From Microvirga splendida (lineage in GTDB: Bacteria > Pseudomonadota > Alphaproteobacteria > Rhizobiales > Beijerinckiaceae): a stretch of DNA of 64,000 nt. Below, in pieces: positions 19,681 through 28,166 of the stretch. The position numbers and the translations under genes are program-made. The DNA lies in assembly GCF_016427565.1 (NCBI RefSeq), contig NZ_JAELXT010000006.1, forward strand, positions 124,001 through 188,000, read 5' to 3'. The first letter of the stretch is position 1. Every line of letters starts with the position of its first letter. The notes under the pieces were generated by a model. It ran no database searches and was not told the origin of the DNA. It saw nothing but the letters and a program-made list of their open reading frames with translations.

Positions 19681-20365
19681 GGTGCCCAAGCAGCTGGCCT
19701 TCGACCTTCCCCTGGACCCGCGCTTCGGGGCCGAGGACTTTCTCGTCAGCCCCTCCAACGAGCAGGCCTACGGCCTCATCGAGACCTGGCCCGACTGGCC
19801 GGACACGATCCTCCTGCTCGTGGGACCGCGCGGCAGCGGCAAGAGCCACCTGGCCTCGATCTGGGCCACCAACGCCCATGCCTGGACGGTGGACGCCGCG
19901 GCGATCACCCACGACAAGGTCCCGCATCTCGTCTCGAACGGGGCGCTCGCCATCGAGGACATGGACCGGGGCGAGCGGGACGAGGCGGCCCTGTTCCACC
20001 TCCTGAACCTCGCCCGCGAGAAGAGGGCGTCCCTGCTCATCACCAGCGAGACGCCTCCCGACCGCTGGGGATTGAGAACGCCCGACCTCCTGTCCCGCCT
20101 GCGGCTGGCGCCGGGCGTCGCCCTGGAGGCGCCGGACGATGCCCTCCTCAAGGCGGTGCTGGTGAAGCTGTTCGTGGACAGGCAACTCGTGGTCGACACC
20201 TCCGTTGTCGACTATATTGCCTTGCGGATCGAACGCTCGCTCGCCAAGGCCTCCGAGATCGTGGCTCTCCTCGACCGGGAGGCCTTAAGCCGGGGCCGGC
20301 GTGTCTCGCGGGCCATCGCGGCCGAAATCCTAGGCGCCGCGCAGGAAACGGATGAGAACGAGTGA
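19673..20365 (+). CDS. hdaA: DnaA-related regulatory inactivator of replication initiation
   Basis: This 230-residue DnaA-like ATPase lacks the DnaA DNA-binding domain. The N-terminal [12 protein letters not shown] resembles the sliding-clamp-binding segment of Hda proteins. Walker A is GPRGSGKSH (about 51-59), Walker B is LAIEDMD, and sensor motifs follow. It should act with the beta clamp to promote hydrolysis of DnaA-bound ATP after replication initiation. It overlaps perM by eight bases and ppk by four (GTGA). Confidence 0.88.
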   Translation: MREVPKQLAFDLPLDPRFGAEDFLVSPSNEQAYGLIETWPDWPDTILLLVGPRGSGKSHLASIWATNAHAWTVDAAAITHDKVPHLVSNGALAIEDMDRGERDEAALFHLLNLAREKRASLLITSETPPDRWGLRTPDLLSRLRLAPGVALEAPDDALLKAVLVKLFVDRQLVVDTSVVDYIALRIERSLAKASEIVALLDREALSRGRRVSRAIAAEILGAAQETDENE

Positions 20366-22677
20366 AGCCTGAAAACGCCCTGTTGTCGAACCGTCGTGAA
20401 ACCGTCACGAAGCCCAGAGCAAAACGAGCGCCGAAGAGTGAAGCGGCGGAGAACGAGGTGCGCAGCGCGATTGCCCTGAAAGAGGTGGAGACCGTCAGCG
20501 AAGCCCCGCTGCCCAAGGCTCCGCCGGATATCGAGCTCGACGGCGCGGCCCTGCGCAAGTTCCCGCAGCGCTTCATCAACCGGGAGCTCTCCTGGCTGCA
20601 GTTCAACCGCCGGGTGCTGGAGGAGGCCTCCAACGCCCATCACCCGCTCCTGGAGCAGCTGCGCTTCCTCTCGATCTCGGCCGAGAACCTGGACGAGTTC
20701 TTCATGGTCCGCGTCGCGGGCCTGCGCGGCCAGGTCCGCTCCGGCCTCACGACCGTGTCGCAGGACGGGCTCCTGCTGCAGGAGCAGCTCGCGAAGATTT
20801 CCGTGGCGGTGTCGAACCTCGCCTCCGACCAGCAGAGGCGCTGGCGCGAGCTGCGGGACATGGTGCTGGAGGAGGGGATCGTCCTCGCCGAGGGCGCGGG
20901 CCTGACCAAGGCCGAGGCCTCCTGGCTCGAGGATTACTTCCTCAGCCATATCTTCCCGGTGCTGACCCCGCTCGCCATCGACCCGGCGCACCCGTTCCCG
21001 TTCATCCCCAATCTCGGCTCCTCCATCGCCCTGAAGCTGGCGCGGCGGAGCGACGGCAAGGTGCTGAACGCCCTGATCCGCCTGCCGTCGCGGGGCGAGC
21101 GCTTCATCCGCCTGCCGGATTTCGCCGAGACCGGCGCCACCCGCTTCATCGCCCTGGAGCAGATGATCGTGCTCTACACGAGCAGGCTTTTCCCCGGCTA
21201 CGAGGTGCAGGGGCAGGGCGCATTCCGGGTGATCCGCGATTCCGATATCGAGGTGGAGGAAGAGGCCGAGGATCTGGTGCGCCTGTTCGAGTCGGCGCTC
21301 AAGCAGCGCCGCCGCGGCAGCGTGATCCGCCTGGAGGTCGAGGCGGCGATGCCGGAGGACCTGCGCCTCTTCGTGGCCGAGGAGCTGGAGGTCTCGGACG
21401 ACGAGGTCTTCGTCGTCGAGGGCATGATGGGCCTGCGGGACCTGTCCCAGCTCGTGGCTCTGGAGCGGCCCGACCTCAAGTTCAAGCCGTACAACCCGCG
21501 CTTTCCCGAGCGCATCCGCGAGCACAGCGGCGATTGCTTCGCGGCGATCCGCGAGAAGGACATCATCGTCCACCATCCTTACGAATCCTTCGACGCGGTG
21601 GTGCAGTTCCTGCACCAGGCGGCCCGCGACCCGAACGTGGTGGCGATCAAGCAGACGCTCTACCGCACGTCGTCCAACTCGCCCATCGTGGCGGCGCTGG
21701 CCGAGGCGGCGGAGGCCGGAAAGTCCGTGACCGCCCTGGTGGAGCTGAAAGCCCGCTTCGACGAGGAGGCCAACATCCGCTGGGCGCGCGACCTGGAGCG
21801 TGCGGGCGCGCAGGTCGTGTTCGGCTTCATCGAGCTGAAGACCCATGCCAAGCTGTCCATGGTGGTGCGGCGCGAGGGCAGCCAGCTCATCACCTATTGC
21901 CATGTGGGCACGGGCAACTACCACCCGATCACGGCCCGCATCTACACGGACCTGTCCTATTTCACCGCCGATCCGGCCATCGGGCGGGACGTGTCGCGCA
22001 TCTTCAACTTCGTCACGGGCTATGCGGAGCCGGCGGAGCTGGAGCGCATGGCGGTCTCGCCGCTCACCCTCAAGAAGCGCCTGCTCCAGCACATCGAGGA
22101 GGAGATCGCCCACGCCAAGGCCGGGCGGCCCGCCGCGATCTGGTGCAAGTGCAATTCGTTGGTCGATCCCGTGATCATCGATGCGCTCTACGACGCATCC
22201 GCCGCCGGCGTGCAGATCGACCTGATCGTGCGCGGCATCTGCTGCCTGCGTCCCGGCATCAGGGGCCTGTCGGAGAACATCCGGGTCAAGTCCATCGTCG
22301 GGCGCTTCCTGGAGCACACGCGCATCTACGCTTTCGGCAACGGGCACGGGCTGCCCAGCACCAAGGCGCATGTGTACATCTCGTCGGCGGATCTCATGTC
22401 GCGCAACCTCGACCGCCGGGTCGAGGCGCTGATGCCCATCGTGAACCCCACGGTGCACCAGCAGGTGCTCGACCAGATCATGCTCGCCAACCTCCTCGAC
22501 AACGAGCAGAGCTGGACGGTATTACCCGACGGAACGAGTCAGCGGATCGTGCCCGGCAAGGGCGAGGAGCCGTTCAATGCCCACAAGTATTTCATGACGA
22601 ACCCAAGCCTCTCAGGCCGTGGCAAGTCCCTCAAGACCTCCAGCCCCAAAGCGCTCGCCAAGCGCGGGCAGCGCTAG
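20362..22677 (+). CDS. ppk: Polyphosphate kinase 1
   Basis: This 771-residue PPK1 makes polyphosphate from ATP. The N domain begins [19 protein letters not shown] at about residue 72. The catalytic domains contain [13 protein letters not shown] and the autophosphorylated histidine in [19 protein letters not shown]. The start is GTG, overlapping the hdaA stop. About 70 non-conserved basic residues precede the core, and a Lys/Ser-rich tail follows it. ppx is immediately downstream, so synthesis and degradation of polyphosphate are encoded together. Confidence 0.96.
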   Translation: MKPENALLSNRRETVTKPRAKRAPKSEAAENEVRSAIALKEVETVSEAPLPKAPPDIELDGAALRKFPQRFINRELSWLQFNRRVLEEASNAHHPLLEQLRFLSISAENLDEFFMVRVAGLRGQVRSGLTTVSQDGLLLQEQLAKISVAVSNLASDQQRRWRELRDMVLEEGIVLAEGAGLTKAEASWLEDYFLSHIFPVLTPLAIDPAHPFPFIPNLGSSIALKLARRSDGKVLNALIRLPSRGERFIRLPDFAETGATRFIALEQMIVLYTSRLFPGYEVQGQGAFRVIRDSDIEVEEEAEDLVRLFESALKQRRRGSVIRLEVEAAMPEDLRLFVAEELEVSDDEVFVVEGMMGLRDLSQLVALERPDLKFKPYNPRFPERIREHSGDCFAAIREKDIIVHHPYESFDAVVQFLHQAARDPNVVAIKQTLYRTSSNSPIVAALAEAAEAGKSVTALVELKARFDEEANIRWARDLERAGAQVVFGFIELKTHAKLSMVVRREGSQLITYCHVGTGNYHPITARIYTDLSYFTADPAIGRDVSRIFNFVTGYAEPAELERMAVSPLTLKKRLLQHIEEEIAHAKAGRPAAIWCKCNSLVDPVIIDALYDASAAGVQIDLIVRGICCLRPGIRGLSENIRVKSIVGRFLEHTRIYAFGNGHGLPSTKAHVYISSADLMSRNLDRRVEALMPIVNPTVHQQVLDQIMLANLLDNEQSWTVLPDGTSQRIVPGKGEEPFNAHKYFMTNPSLSGRGKSLKTSSPKALAKRGQR

Positions 22678-22678
22678 C

Positions 22679-24199
22679 ATGCCGGCGCTCAGCCATGAGG
22701 CACCGGGGCGGCTCAAGCTCGGCCGCCCGGTGGCAATCATCGACATCGGCTCGAACTCCGTGCGTCTCGTGGCCTATGAGGGCCTCTCGCGCGCGGTGAC
22801 GCCGATCTACAACGAGAAGGTTCTCTGCGGTCTCGGCCGCCACGTGGCGACCACCGGCCGCCTCGACGAGGAGGCGGTCGACCGGGCGCTTCGGGCGCTC
22901 GCGCGCTTTCGCGTTCTCTGCGACACGATGAACGTGTCGGAGATCTTCGTGCTCGCCACCGCGGCCGCGCGCGATGCTTCCAACGGCCCGGCCTTCCTGG
23001 AGGCGGCGGAAAAGGCCTGCGGCCAGCCGATCAGCCTCCTGTCCGGCGCCGAGGAGGCGCGGGCCTCGGCGCTTGGGGTCATCGCCGGCTTCCACGAGCC
23101 GGACGGCATCGTCGGCGACATGGGCGGCGGCAGCCTGGAGCTGGTGGACGTGCGCGGCTCCCAGGTGGGGCAGGGCATCACCATGCCGCTCGGCGGCCTT
23201 GCCCTGCAGGACGTGAGCGGCGGCTCGTTGCGCAAGGCGCAGAAGATCGTGCGCGAGGCCCTTGAGCGCGCACCGGAATATCTCGAGAACCTGCATGGCC
23301 GCACCTTCTATGCGGTGGGCGGCACCTGGCGCGCCCTCGCCAAGCTGCACCAGGCGGCGCAGGATTATCCGCTCCACGTGATGCACGGCTACATCCTCGA
23401 TCCCGAGGACGGGCTCGACTTCCTGCACCTCGTGGAAGAGGCCGATTCCAAGACCCTCAAGGACATCGAGAGCATCTCGGAAGCCCGGCGCCCGCTGCTC
23501 GCCTATGGGGCCATCCTGCTGGAGGAGATCATCCGGCTCGGCGAACCGAAGGAGGTGACGATTTCCGCCTTCGGCGTGCGCGAGGGCGTGCTCTTCGACA
23601 AGCTCGACGCGGAGACCCGCGAGCGCGATCCGCTCATCGCCGCCGCGAGCGCCCTCAACCTGCTGCGTTCCCGCTCGCCGCGCCATGGCGAGGAGCTGTG
23701 CGGGTGGACGGAAGCCTTCATCCGCAGCCTCGGCCTGCCGGAGACGGATTACGACATCCGCCTGCGCCGCGCGGCCTGCCTGCTCGCCGATATCGGCTGG
23801 CGCGTGCATCCCGATTACCGGGGCGAGCAGAGCCTCAACCTCATCGCCTACGGGGCCTTCGCGGGAATCGACCATCCGGGCCGCGCCTATCTCGCCCTGT
23901 CGGTCTTCTTCCGGCACGAGGGGCTTTCGCCCGATAAGGTGAGCTCGCGCATCAAGACGCTGGCCGGCCCGCGCCTGATGGAGCGCGCCCGCCTGCTCGC
24001 GGCGCTCATGCGGGTGGCCTACCCGGTGTCGGTCGCCATGGAGGGCGTGCTGCCCCAGGCGCCCCTGCTCGCCCGGGGCAGCCAGGTTGTGCTGCAGCTC
24101 CCGGCCGCCATGGAGCCGCTCGCCAACGAGCGCCTGACCGGCCGCATGCGTGCGCTCGGCAAGCTCCTCAACATGGAGCCGACGGTCGAGATCGTATGA
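22679..24199 (+). CDS. ppx: Exopolyphosphatase / pppGpp phosphohydrolase family
   Basis: This 506-residue protein has the actin-like fold motifs of Ppx/GppA: VAIIDIGSNSVRLVAYE (about 17-33), GDMGGGSLELVDV, and a catalytic Glu region in LSGAEEARA. A C-terminal HD-like helical domain (LRRAACLLADIGWRVHPDYRG) is present. It degrades polyphosphate from the end. The start at 22679 is one base after the ppk stop; an in-frame ATG 60 bases upstream lies inside ppk and is not needed. Confidence 0.94.
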   Translation: MPALSHEAPGRLKLGRPVAIIDIGSNSVRLVAYEGLSRAVTPIYNEKVLCGLGRHVATTGRLDEEAVDRALRALARFRVLCDTMNVSEIFVLATAAARDASNGPAFLEAAEKACGQPISLLSGAEEARASALGVIAGFHEPDGIVGDMGGGSLELVDVRGSQVGQGITMPLGGLALQDVSGGSLRKAQKIVREALERAPEYLENLHGRTFYAVGGTWRALAKLHQAAQDYPLHVMHGYILDPEDGLDFLHLVEEADSKTLKDIESISEARRPLLAYGAILLEEIIRLGEPKEVTISAFGVREGVLFDKLDAETRERDPLIAAASALNLLRSRSPRHGEELCGWTEAFIRSLGLPETDYDIRLRRAACLLADIGWRVHPDYRGEQSLNLIAYGAFAGIDHPGRAYLALSVFFRHEGLSPDKVSSRIKTLAGPRLMERARLLAALMRVAYPVSVAMEGVLPQAPLLARGSQVVLQLPAAMEPLANERLTGRMRALGKLLNMEPTVEIV

Positions 24200-24203
24200 G
24201 CCG

Positions 24204-24743
24204 ATGACCGGGATCAGGACCAAGGCCTCGCGCATCGTCTACGAGAACCGCTGGATGCGCGTCCGGGAGGATGCCATCGAGCGGCAGGACGGCTCGCCCG
24301 GCATCTACGGCGTCGTCGAGAAGGCGGATTTAGCCGTCATCGTGCCCCTCGACCACGGCCTGATCCATCTGGTGGAGCAGTATCGCTACCCAGTGCAGGG
24401 CCGCTACTGGGAGCTGCCGCAGGGCTCATGGGAAGACGCGCCCGGCACCGATCCCCTGGAACTCGCCCGCGCCGAGCTGCGCGAGGAGACGGGGCTGACG
24501 GCCGCCACCATGACCCGCGTGGGGCATCTCTTCGAGTGCTACGGCTACTCGACTCAAGGCTACCACATCTATCTGGCGCAGGGGCTCCGGGCCGGTGAAG
24601 CCCAGCGCGAGGCAACCGAGCAGGACATGGTGAGCCGGGCGTTCCCGGTGGACGAGGTGCTGGCGATGGTCACGGACGGTGTCATCAAGGATTCCGCGAC
24701 GGTGGCGGCGTTGGGAATGCTGCGGCTCAAGGGCTTGCTCTGA
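24204..24743 (+). CDS. NUDIX hydrolase (ADP-ribose pyrophosphatase-like)
   Basis: This 179-residue protein carries a NUDIX box at about residues 74-98, ending AELREETGL (the REUXEEXGU consensus with Ala in place of the first Arg). The upstream IVPLDHGLIHLVEQYRYPVQGRYWELPQG is typical of ADP-sugar pyrophosphatases. It is Mg-dependent and cytoplasmic. It starts ATG 24204, four bases after the ppx stop, so it ends the perM-hdaA-ppk-ppx operon. The substrate is uncertain. Confidence 0.9.
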   Translation: MTGIRTKASRIVYENRWMRVREDAIERQDGSPGIYGVVEKADLAVIVPLDHGLIHLVEQYRYPVQGRYWELPQGSWEDAPGTDPLELARAELREETGLTAATMTRVGHLFECYGYSTQGYHIYLAQGLRAGEAQREATEQDMVSRAFPVDEVLAMVTDGVIKDSATVAALGMLRLKGLL

Positions 24744-24771
24744 GTGTTCTTCCCGCAAGAGCGGCCTGAGA

Positions 24772-25749
24772 CTACCGCGCTTCGACGAGAACCTTCGCAT
24801 ACCTGACGGCGCTTTCGAGCGCCTGCGTCCTCAAATCGGCAAGTGATTGAGTGGGGTCGGCGAGAAACTTCACGCGTGCCGCATTCTCGATCTCGGGCCT
24901 GCAGATATCGAGCATCGTCGAGATGAGCTTCTCCTGATCGACGAGCTGACCTTCGCGCAGGGAGCTCGCATCCTTCAAGCAGTTTTCCGGGGTTTGAATG
25001 TTGGAGGCCTGGCTGGAGGTCTTGGGCAGAGCAGCCGGGAGGGCCTGTGCGGGCGGTTGTGCCTTCCTGGCGCTCGCTCTCGCCTGAACCGCGCTCGTAA
25101 CCACGTTCTTTTTGATGACGTCGTTGAGGCTGCTTCGAATGCCGTCGGGAGCGACGCCGTCGAGGCGCACCACTTCCATAGCCGCATCCAGCGCAGCCTG
25201 GACCTCCTTGTTGCAGATAGTCATGGCGGCCGTGGCAAGAACCTCTGCGCTTTCCGAAGATGCGACGAGATCTTCGATTTCGCTGGTCGTGCAGGCATAC
25301 ATGCGGTCCCGCAGCAGGTCCCTTGCCTTTGCGGCCTCCTCGGAACGCTGCTTGCGAACGGCATTCGCCTGCTCGACCTCACTGGAGCGTCGTGCGATGG
25401 CGCCACTGAGCCGCGTGCCGACGGCTCTCGGCAAATCTTCCGCGTAAGGCCCTTTGAAGAAGTTGGCCCCGGTTCCCGGGCCATAGAGCTGGTCATGTAC
25501 GTTGATCATGGCCAGGGCCGGTGCATCGCAGGTCTTTCCGACGGCGCTGAGCGCGTCGTACCAGCGGCCCTGGACCGCCAGATCCAGAGCGGAGGTGTTT
25601 GCCTCGATTGCCCTGGCATAGCAATCGGTCGCGGCGCGCACATAAGGCAGGTGGAGCCTGCGCTTCTGCGCATCGCTCAAACTTTGACCGAATGCAGCAC
25701 TGACAAAGAGAACCGAAGTCGCCCCGAGAGCAAAAAGAACACGTTTCAT
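24772..25749 (-). CDS. Secreted protein of unknown function
   Basis: This 325-residue precursor starts MKRVLFALGATSVLF with a signal peptide cut near AFGQ (about residue 21). The mature protein is helical and Ala/Ser-rich, with paired cysteines near residues 43, 73, 148 and 174 and others near the C-terminus (ENCLKD, DICRPE). It has no transmembrane helix and no family I know. It is convergent with the NUDIX gene. Likely periplasmic. Confidence 0.65.
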   Translation of the reverse strand: MKRVLFALGATSVLFVSAAFGQSLSDAQKRRLHLPYVRAATDCYARAIEANTSALDLAVQGRWYDALSAVGKTCDAPALAMINVHDQLYGPGTGANFFKGPYAEDLPRAVGTRLSGAIARRSSEVEQANAVRKQRSEEAAKARDLLRDRMYACTTSEIEDLVASSESAEVLATAAMTICNKEVQAALDAAMEVVRLDGVAPDGIRSSLNDVIKKNVVTSAVQARASARKAQPPAQALPAALPKTSSQASNIQTPENCLKDASSLREGQLVDQEKLISTMLDICRPEIENAARVKFLADPTQSLADLRTQALESAVRYAKVLVEAR

Positions 25750-25870
25750 GGTTTCAAGCCAACACCCCGGGTCGAGGTTAACACGGCTTGAAGTCACAAC
25801 GAAGGGGTTGCCTTAGAGGAATTCCACGCGCTTGGCGATGCGTGGTTGCCGCGGCGGGGAAGCGAATCGA

Positions 25871-25966
25871 GATCCTCGGCGCGACGCCCTCCTGCTCGGC
25901 CACCGCCTTGAGCGGCACCCGCAGCAGGTCGAGCACGGAGCCGGTGCTGCTGCGGCTACGGCTGCG
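25871..25966 (-). pseudogene. Fragment of an rnd-like gene (internal 3' region)
   Basis: These 96 bases match 30651-30746 of rnd at 85 of 96 positions by hand alignment. They still encode STGSVLDLLRVPLKAVAEQ in the rnd frame on the same strand. Homology stops at both sides. No start or stop belongs to it. It marks the left edge of the cytochrome cassette. Confidence 0.8.
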
Positions 25967-25993
25967 CCCGGAACTCCGCCCGCCCCCGTCTGT

Positions 25994-26022
25994 TTCCCAG
26001 GTGTAACTTCCCAGGTGTAACT
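25994..26022. repeat. Tandem duplication of TCCCAGGTGTAACT
   Basis: The 14-base unit TCCCAGGTGTAACT is repeated directly (25995-26008, 26009-26022). It lies between the rnd fragment and the cytochrome start and could be a junction scar or an attachment-like sequence. Confidence 0.7.
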
Positions 26023-26047
26023 CGGATTCGGCAGGGATTCTGGATGG

Positions 26048-26758
26048 ATGGCTGACAGGCAGGAAGGCGGCAGAAGGGACCGAGGCAGGGTCTCGGGCCT
26101 CGGCGTGGCGGTCGGGGCCCTGGGCCTTGCGGCTTTGCTGGGCATCGCGGGCCTGATCGCCGTCTATACGGGCGCCTACAACGTGGCGGCGACGGAGGAG
26201 CATGCGTCGTTCACCCGCTGGGCCTTCGACACCACGTTCCACAACTCGGTCGAGAGCCGGGCGGACGATGTCGCCGCGCCTGCAGCCTTCACGCCTGCGA
26301 TGATTGCGGCCGGGGCGGGCCCCTACAAGACCATGTGCCAGCACTGCCATGCGGGACCCGGCGTTGAAAGGGCCGAATGGGCAGGCGGCATGCGGCCGCG
26401 GCCTCCCCACCTGACCGAGGCGGCTGCCGAGTGGGAGCCGCAGGAGGTGTTCTGGCTGGTCAAGCACGGGGTCAAGATGTCGGGCATGCCGGCCTTCGGG
26501 CCGACCCATGGCGATCAGGCGATCTGGAACATCGCGGCCTTCGTCAAGCAGCTGCCGGCCATGACGTCCGAGGAATACGCACGGCTCGGCGGCGGGCAGC
26601 AGGGTGGCGGTCATCACGGCGGTGCGACGCAGGCCACCGGCGCGGGTGGCGGAGGATCTCAAAGCAGCACGCCCCAGGCGGCCGGCGCACCCGGCGGGAC
26701 GCAGGGCTCAGCGCCCGCAGACGCCGGCGGTGCTGCGCACGGCACGCATCCGCACTGA
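26048..26758 (+). CDS. Membrane-anchored mono-heme cytochrome c
   Basis: This 236-residue protein has an uncleaved N-terminal helix (about residues 17-41), so the domain faces the periplasm. The heme site CQHCH (C97, C100, H101) and a likely axial Met in KMSGMPAFGPTHGD (about M147) define a class I cytochrome c. The last 60 residues are low-complexity Gly/Ala/Gln with His clusters (GGGHHGG, HGTHPH) that could bind metal. It is first in a three-gene cassette with a DUF305 protein and a lipoprotein. Confidence 0.88.
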   Translation: MADRQEGGRRDRGRVSGLGVAVGALGLAALLGIAGLIAVYTGAYNVAATEEHASFTRWAFDTTFHNSVESRADDVAAPAAFTPAMIAAGAGPYKTMCQHCHAGPGVERAEWAGGMRPRPPHLTEAAAEWEPQEVFWLVKHGVKMSGMPAFGPTHGDQAIWNIAAFVKQLPAMTSEEYARLGGGQQGGGHHGGATQATGAGGGGSQSSTPQAAGAPGGTQGSAPADAGGAAHGTHPH

Positions 26759-26775
26759 ATTGGAGCAGACTTCCC

Positions 26776-27231
26776 ATGGGCATGTCCTACTGGCGCTTTG
26801 CCGCGATGATCGCAACCTCCACGGTGGTGATGTACGGGCTGATGTACCTGAACACCTATGCGGCCGAGCACGTGTTCTGGAGCGAGACCCGCGCCTGGAT
26901 GGCGCTCGTCATGGGCGCGACCATGTCGGTGATCATGCTCATCTTCATGATCGACATGTACAAGAAGATGGCGCTCAATTTCGCGATCTTCGGCGGCTCC
27001 ATCGCGGTGTTCGCCCTCAGCCTCTGGCTCGTGCGCAGCCAGGCCACGGTGGACGATGTGGACTACATGAAGGCCATGATCCCGCACCATTCCATCGCCA
27101 TCATGACGAGCGAGCGCGCCCAGATTTCCGATCCGCGTGTGCGCAAGCTCGCCGACGAGATCATCGAGGCGCAGGAGCGCGAGATCGCCGAGATGAAGTA
27201 CCTGGCGGCCGATCTGGAGGCGCGGGACTGA
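26776..27231 (+). CDS. DUF305-domain membrane protein
   Basis: This 151-residue protein has three transmembrane segments (about 7-24, 40-62, 68-86) followed by a short DUF305 helical domain with the characteristic YMKAMIPHHSIAIM (H104, H105) and a REIAEMKYL helix. DUF305 proteins are often found with copper or other metal handling genes, but no activity is proven. GGAG is ten bases before the ATG. Its TGA overlaps the next ATG by one base. Confidence 0.87.
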   Translation: MGMSYWRFAAMIATSTVVMYGLMYLNTYAAEHVFWSETRAWMALVMGATMSVIMLIFMIDMYKKMALNFAIFGGSIAVFALSLWLVRSQATVDDVDYMKAMIPHHSIAIMTSERAQISDPRVRKLADEIIEAQEREIAEMKYLAADLEARD

Positions 27232-27812
27232 TGGCAGGGCTCTTCCTTCCCGCAGTACGAAGGCATCTTCTCCCGGCCCTGGCGCTTGGGCTGCTGGCGG
27301 GATGCGGCGACAGCGCGGCGCCGGACGATGTGGTGAATCCCATCCGGATGCACGACGTTGCCCGAATCCTGCCTGCGGAACAGGCGCTCGCCGGGGCTCA
27401 TATCCCCACCCTCGATCCCCACACGATGAACGATGCCGAGATCGAGAAGGCGATCGGGACAGGCTCCCATTGCGATTTCCGGTATACGAGCTCCGGCAGG
27501 CCGGTTCTCGCATTCGGCGTGCAGCCGGGCGGGGCTCCGACAAGGGGTGTCGTCAAGCTCAACGGAAGCCTCGTCGCCCTGACGCCGGCTTCTGCCACGG
27601 AAGGCGCCAAGGCGTCCGGCAGCCTGCTCCTGCTGGCCGATCCGGTCCGCATCTCGGTCGCACCGGATGCGCCGGGCGAGGGCGAGGATCGCGAAGGCGC
27701 GCGGCACCGGGAGGCGAGCATGATCTTCGAGATCGGCCAGAACCTCCAGGTCGGCTATCGCGGCTATCTGGATTGCATGCCCGAACCGCAGGCGACCTCC
27801 GCGGCCCAATAG
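27231..27812 (+). CDS. Lipoprotein of unknown function
   Basis: This 193-residue precursor has a lipobox (LGLLAGC, lipidated Cys about 25). The mature part includes a cysteine in GSHCDFRYTSSGRPVLAF (about C82) and another in YLDCMPEP near the end. There is no known domain. It begins at the DUF305 stop codon, so all three genes of the cassette form one operon. Probably periplasmic, membrane-tethered and working with the cytochrome. Confidence 0.75.
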   Translation: MAGLFLPAVRRHLLPALALGLLAGCGDSAAPDDVVNPIRMHDVARILPAEQALAGAHIPTLDPHTMNDAEIEKAIGTGSHCDFRYTSSGRPVLAFGVQPGGAPTRGVVKLNGSLVALTPASATEGAKASGSLLLLADPVRISVAPDAPGEGEDREGARHREASMIFEIGQNLQVGYRGYLDCMPEPQATSAAQ

Positions 27813-27824
27813 ACGCCGGGACGA

Positions 27825-27937
27825 TCAGGCGGGCGCAATCTCTCGCAGCTTCACGCGGCCGCGCTCGAGCACCATCCCGAGCTGCCCGTTCTTGAGGGCG
27901 AGGGCCTTCTCGCCGAGGAGCTTCCAGCGCGAGCCGT
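27825..27937 (-). pseudogene. Fragment of the 3' end of rnd
   Basis: The DNA at 27832-27937 matches 30481-30586, the 3' end of intact rnd, at 102 of 106 positions by hand alignment. It encodes EKALALKNGQLGMVLERG and ends with its own TGA at 27825-27827 (..IAPA-stop). The 5' part of the gene is missing. From here to 28166 there is AT-richer DNA with no gene I can support. Confidence 0.85.
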
Positions 27938-28166
27938 GCACCCTTGATAGGTTCTCATTGGCTCATTCGGCCTGACCAGCAACGCCTCGTTGTCTCGATA
28001 CTTGCCCTCCGCAGCGCCAGCGTTACGGCCAAGGTGCCGTAGCACACATGCAACATGCCGTAAGGAAAGTATGTCTGATCAAAGAAGTGATGCCTGAACA
28101 ATAGGGCATTTCTTCAATGCTCCGCTATAGGGAGCAGTAATCGAATCGCCAATGGGGATAAATAGA

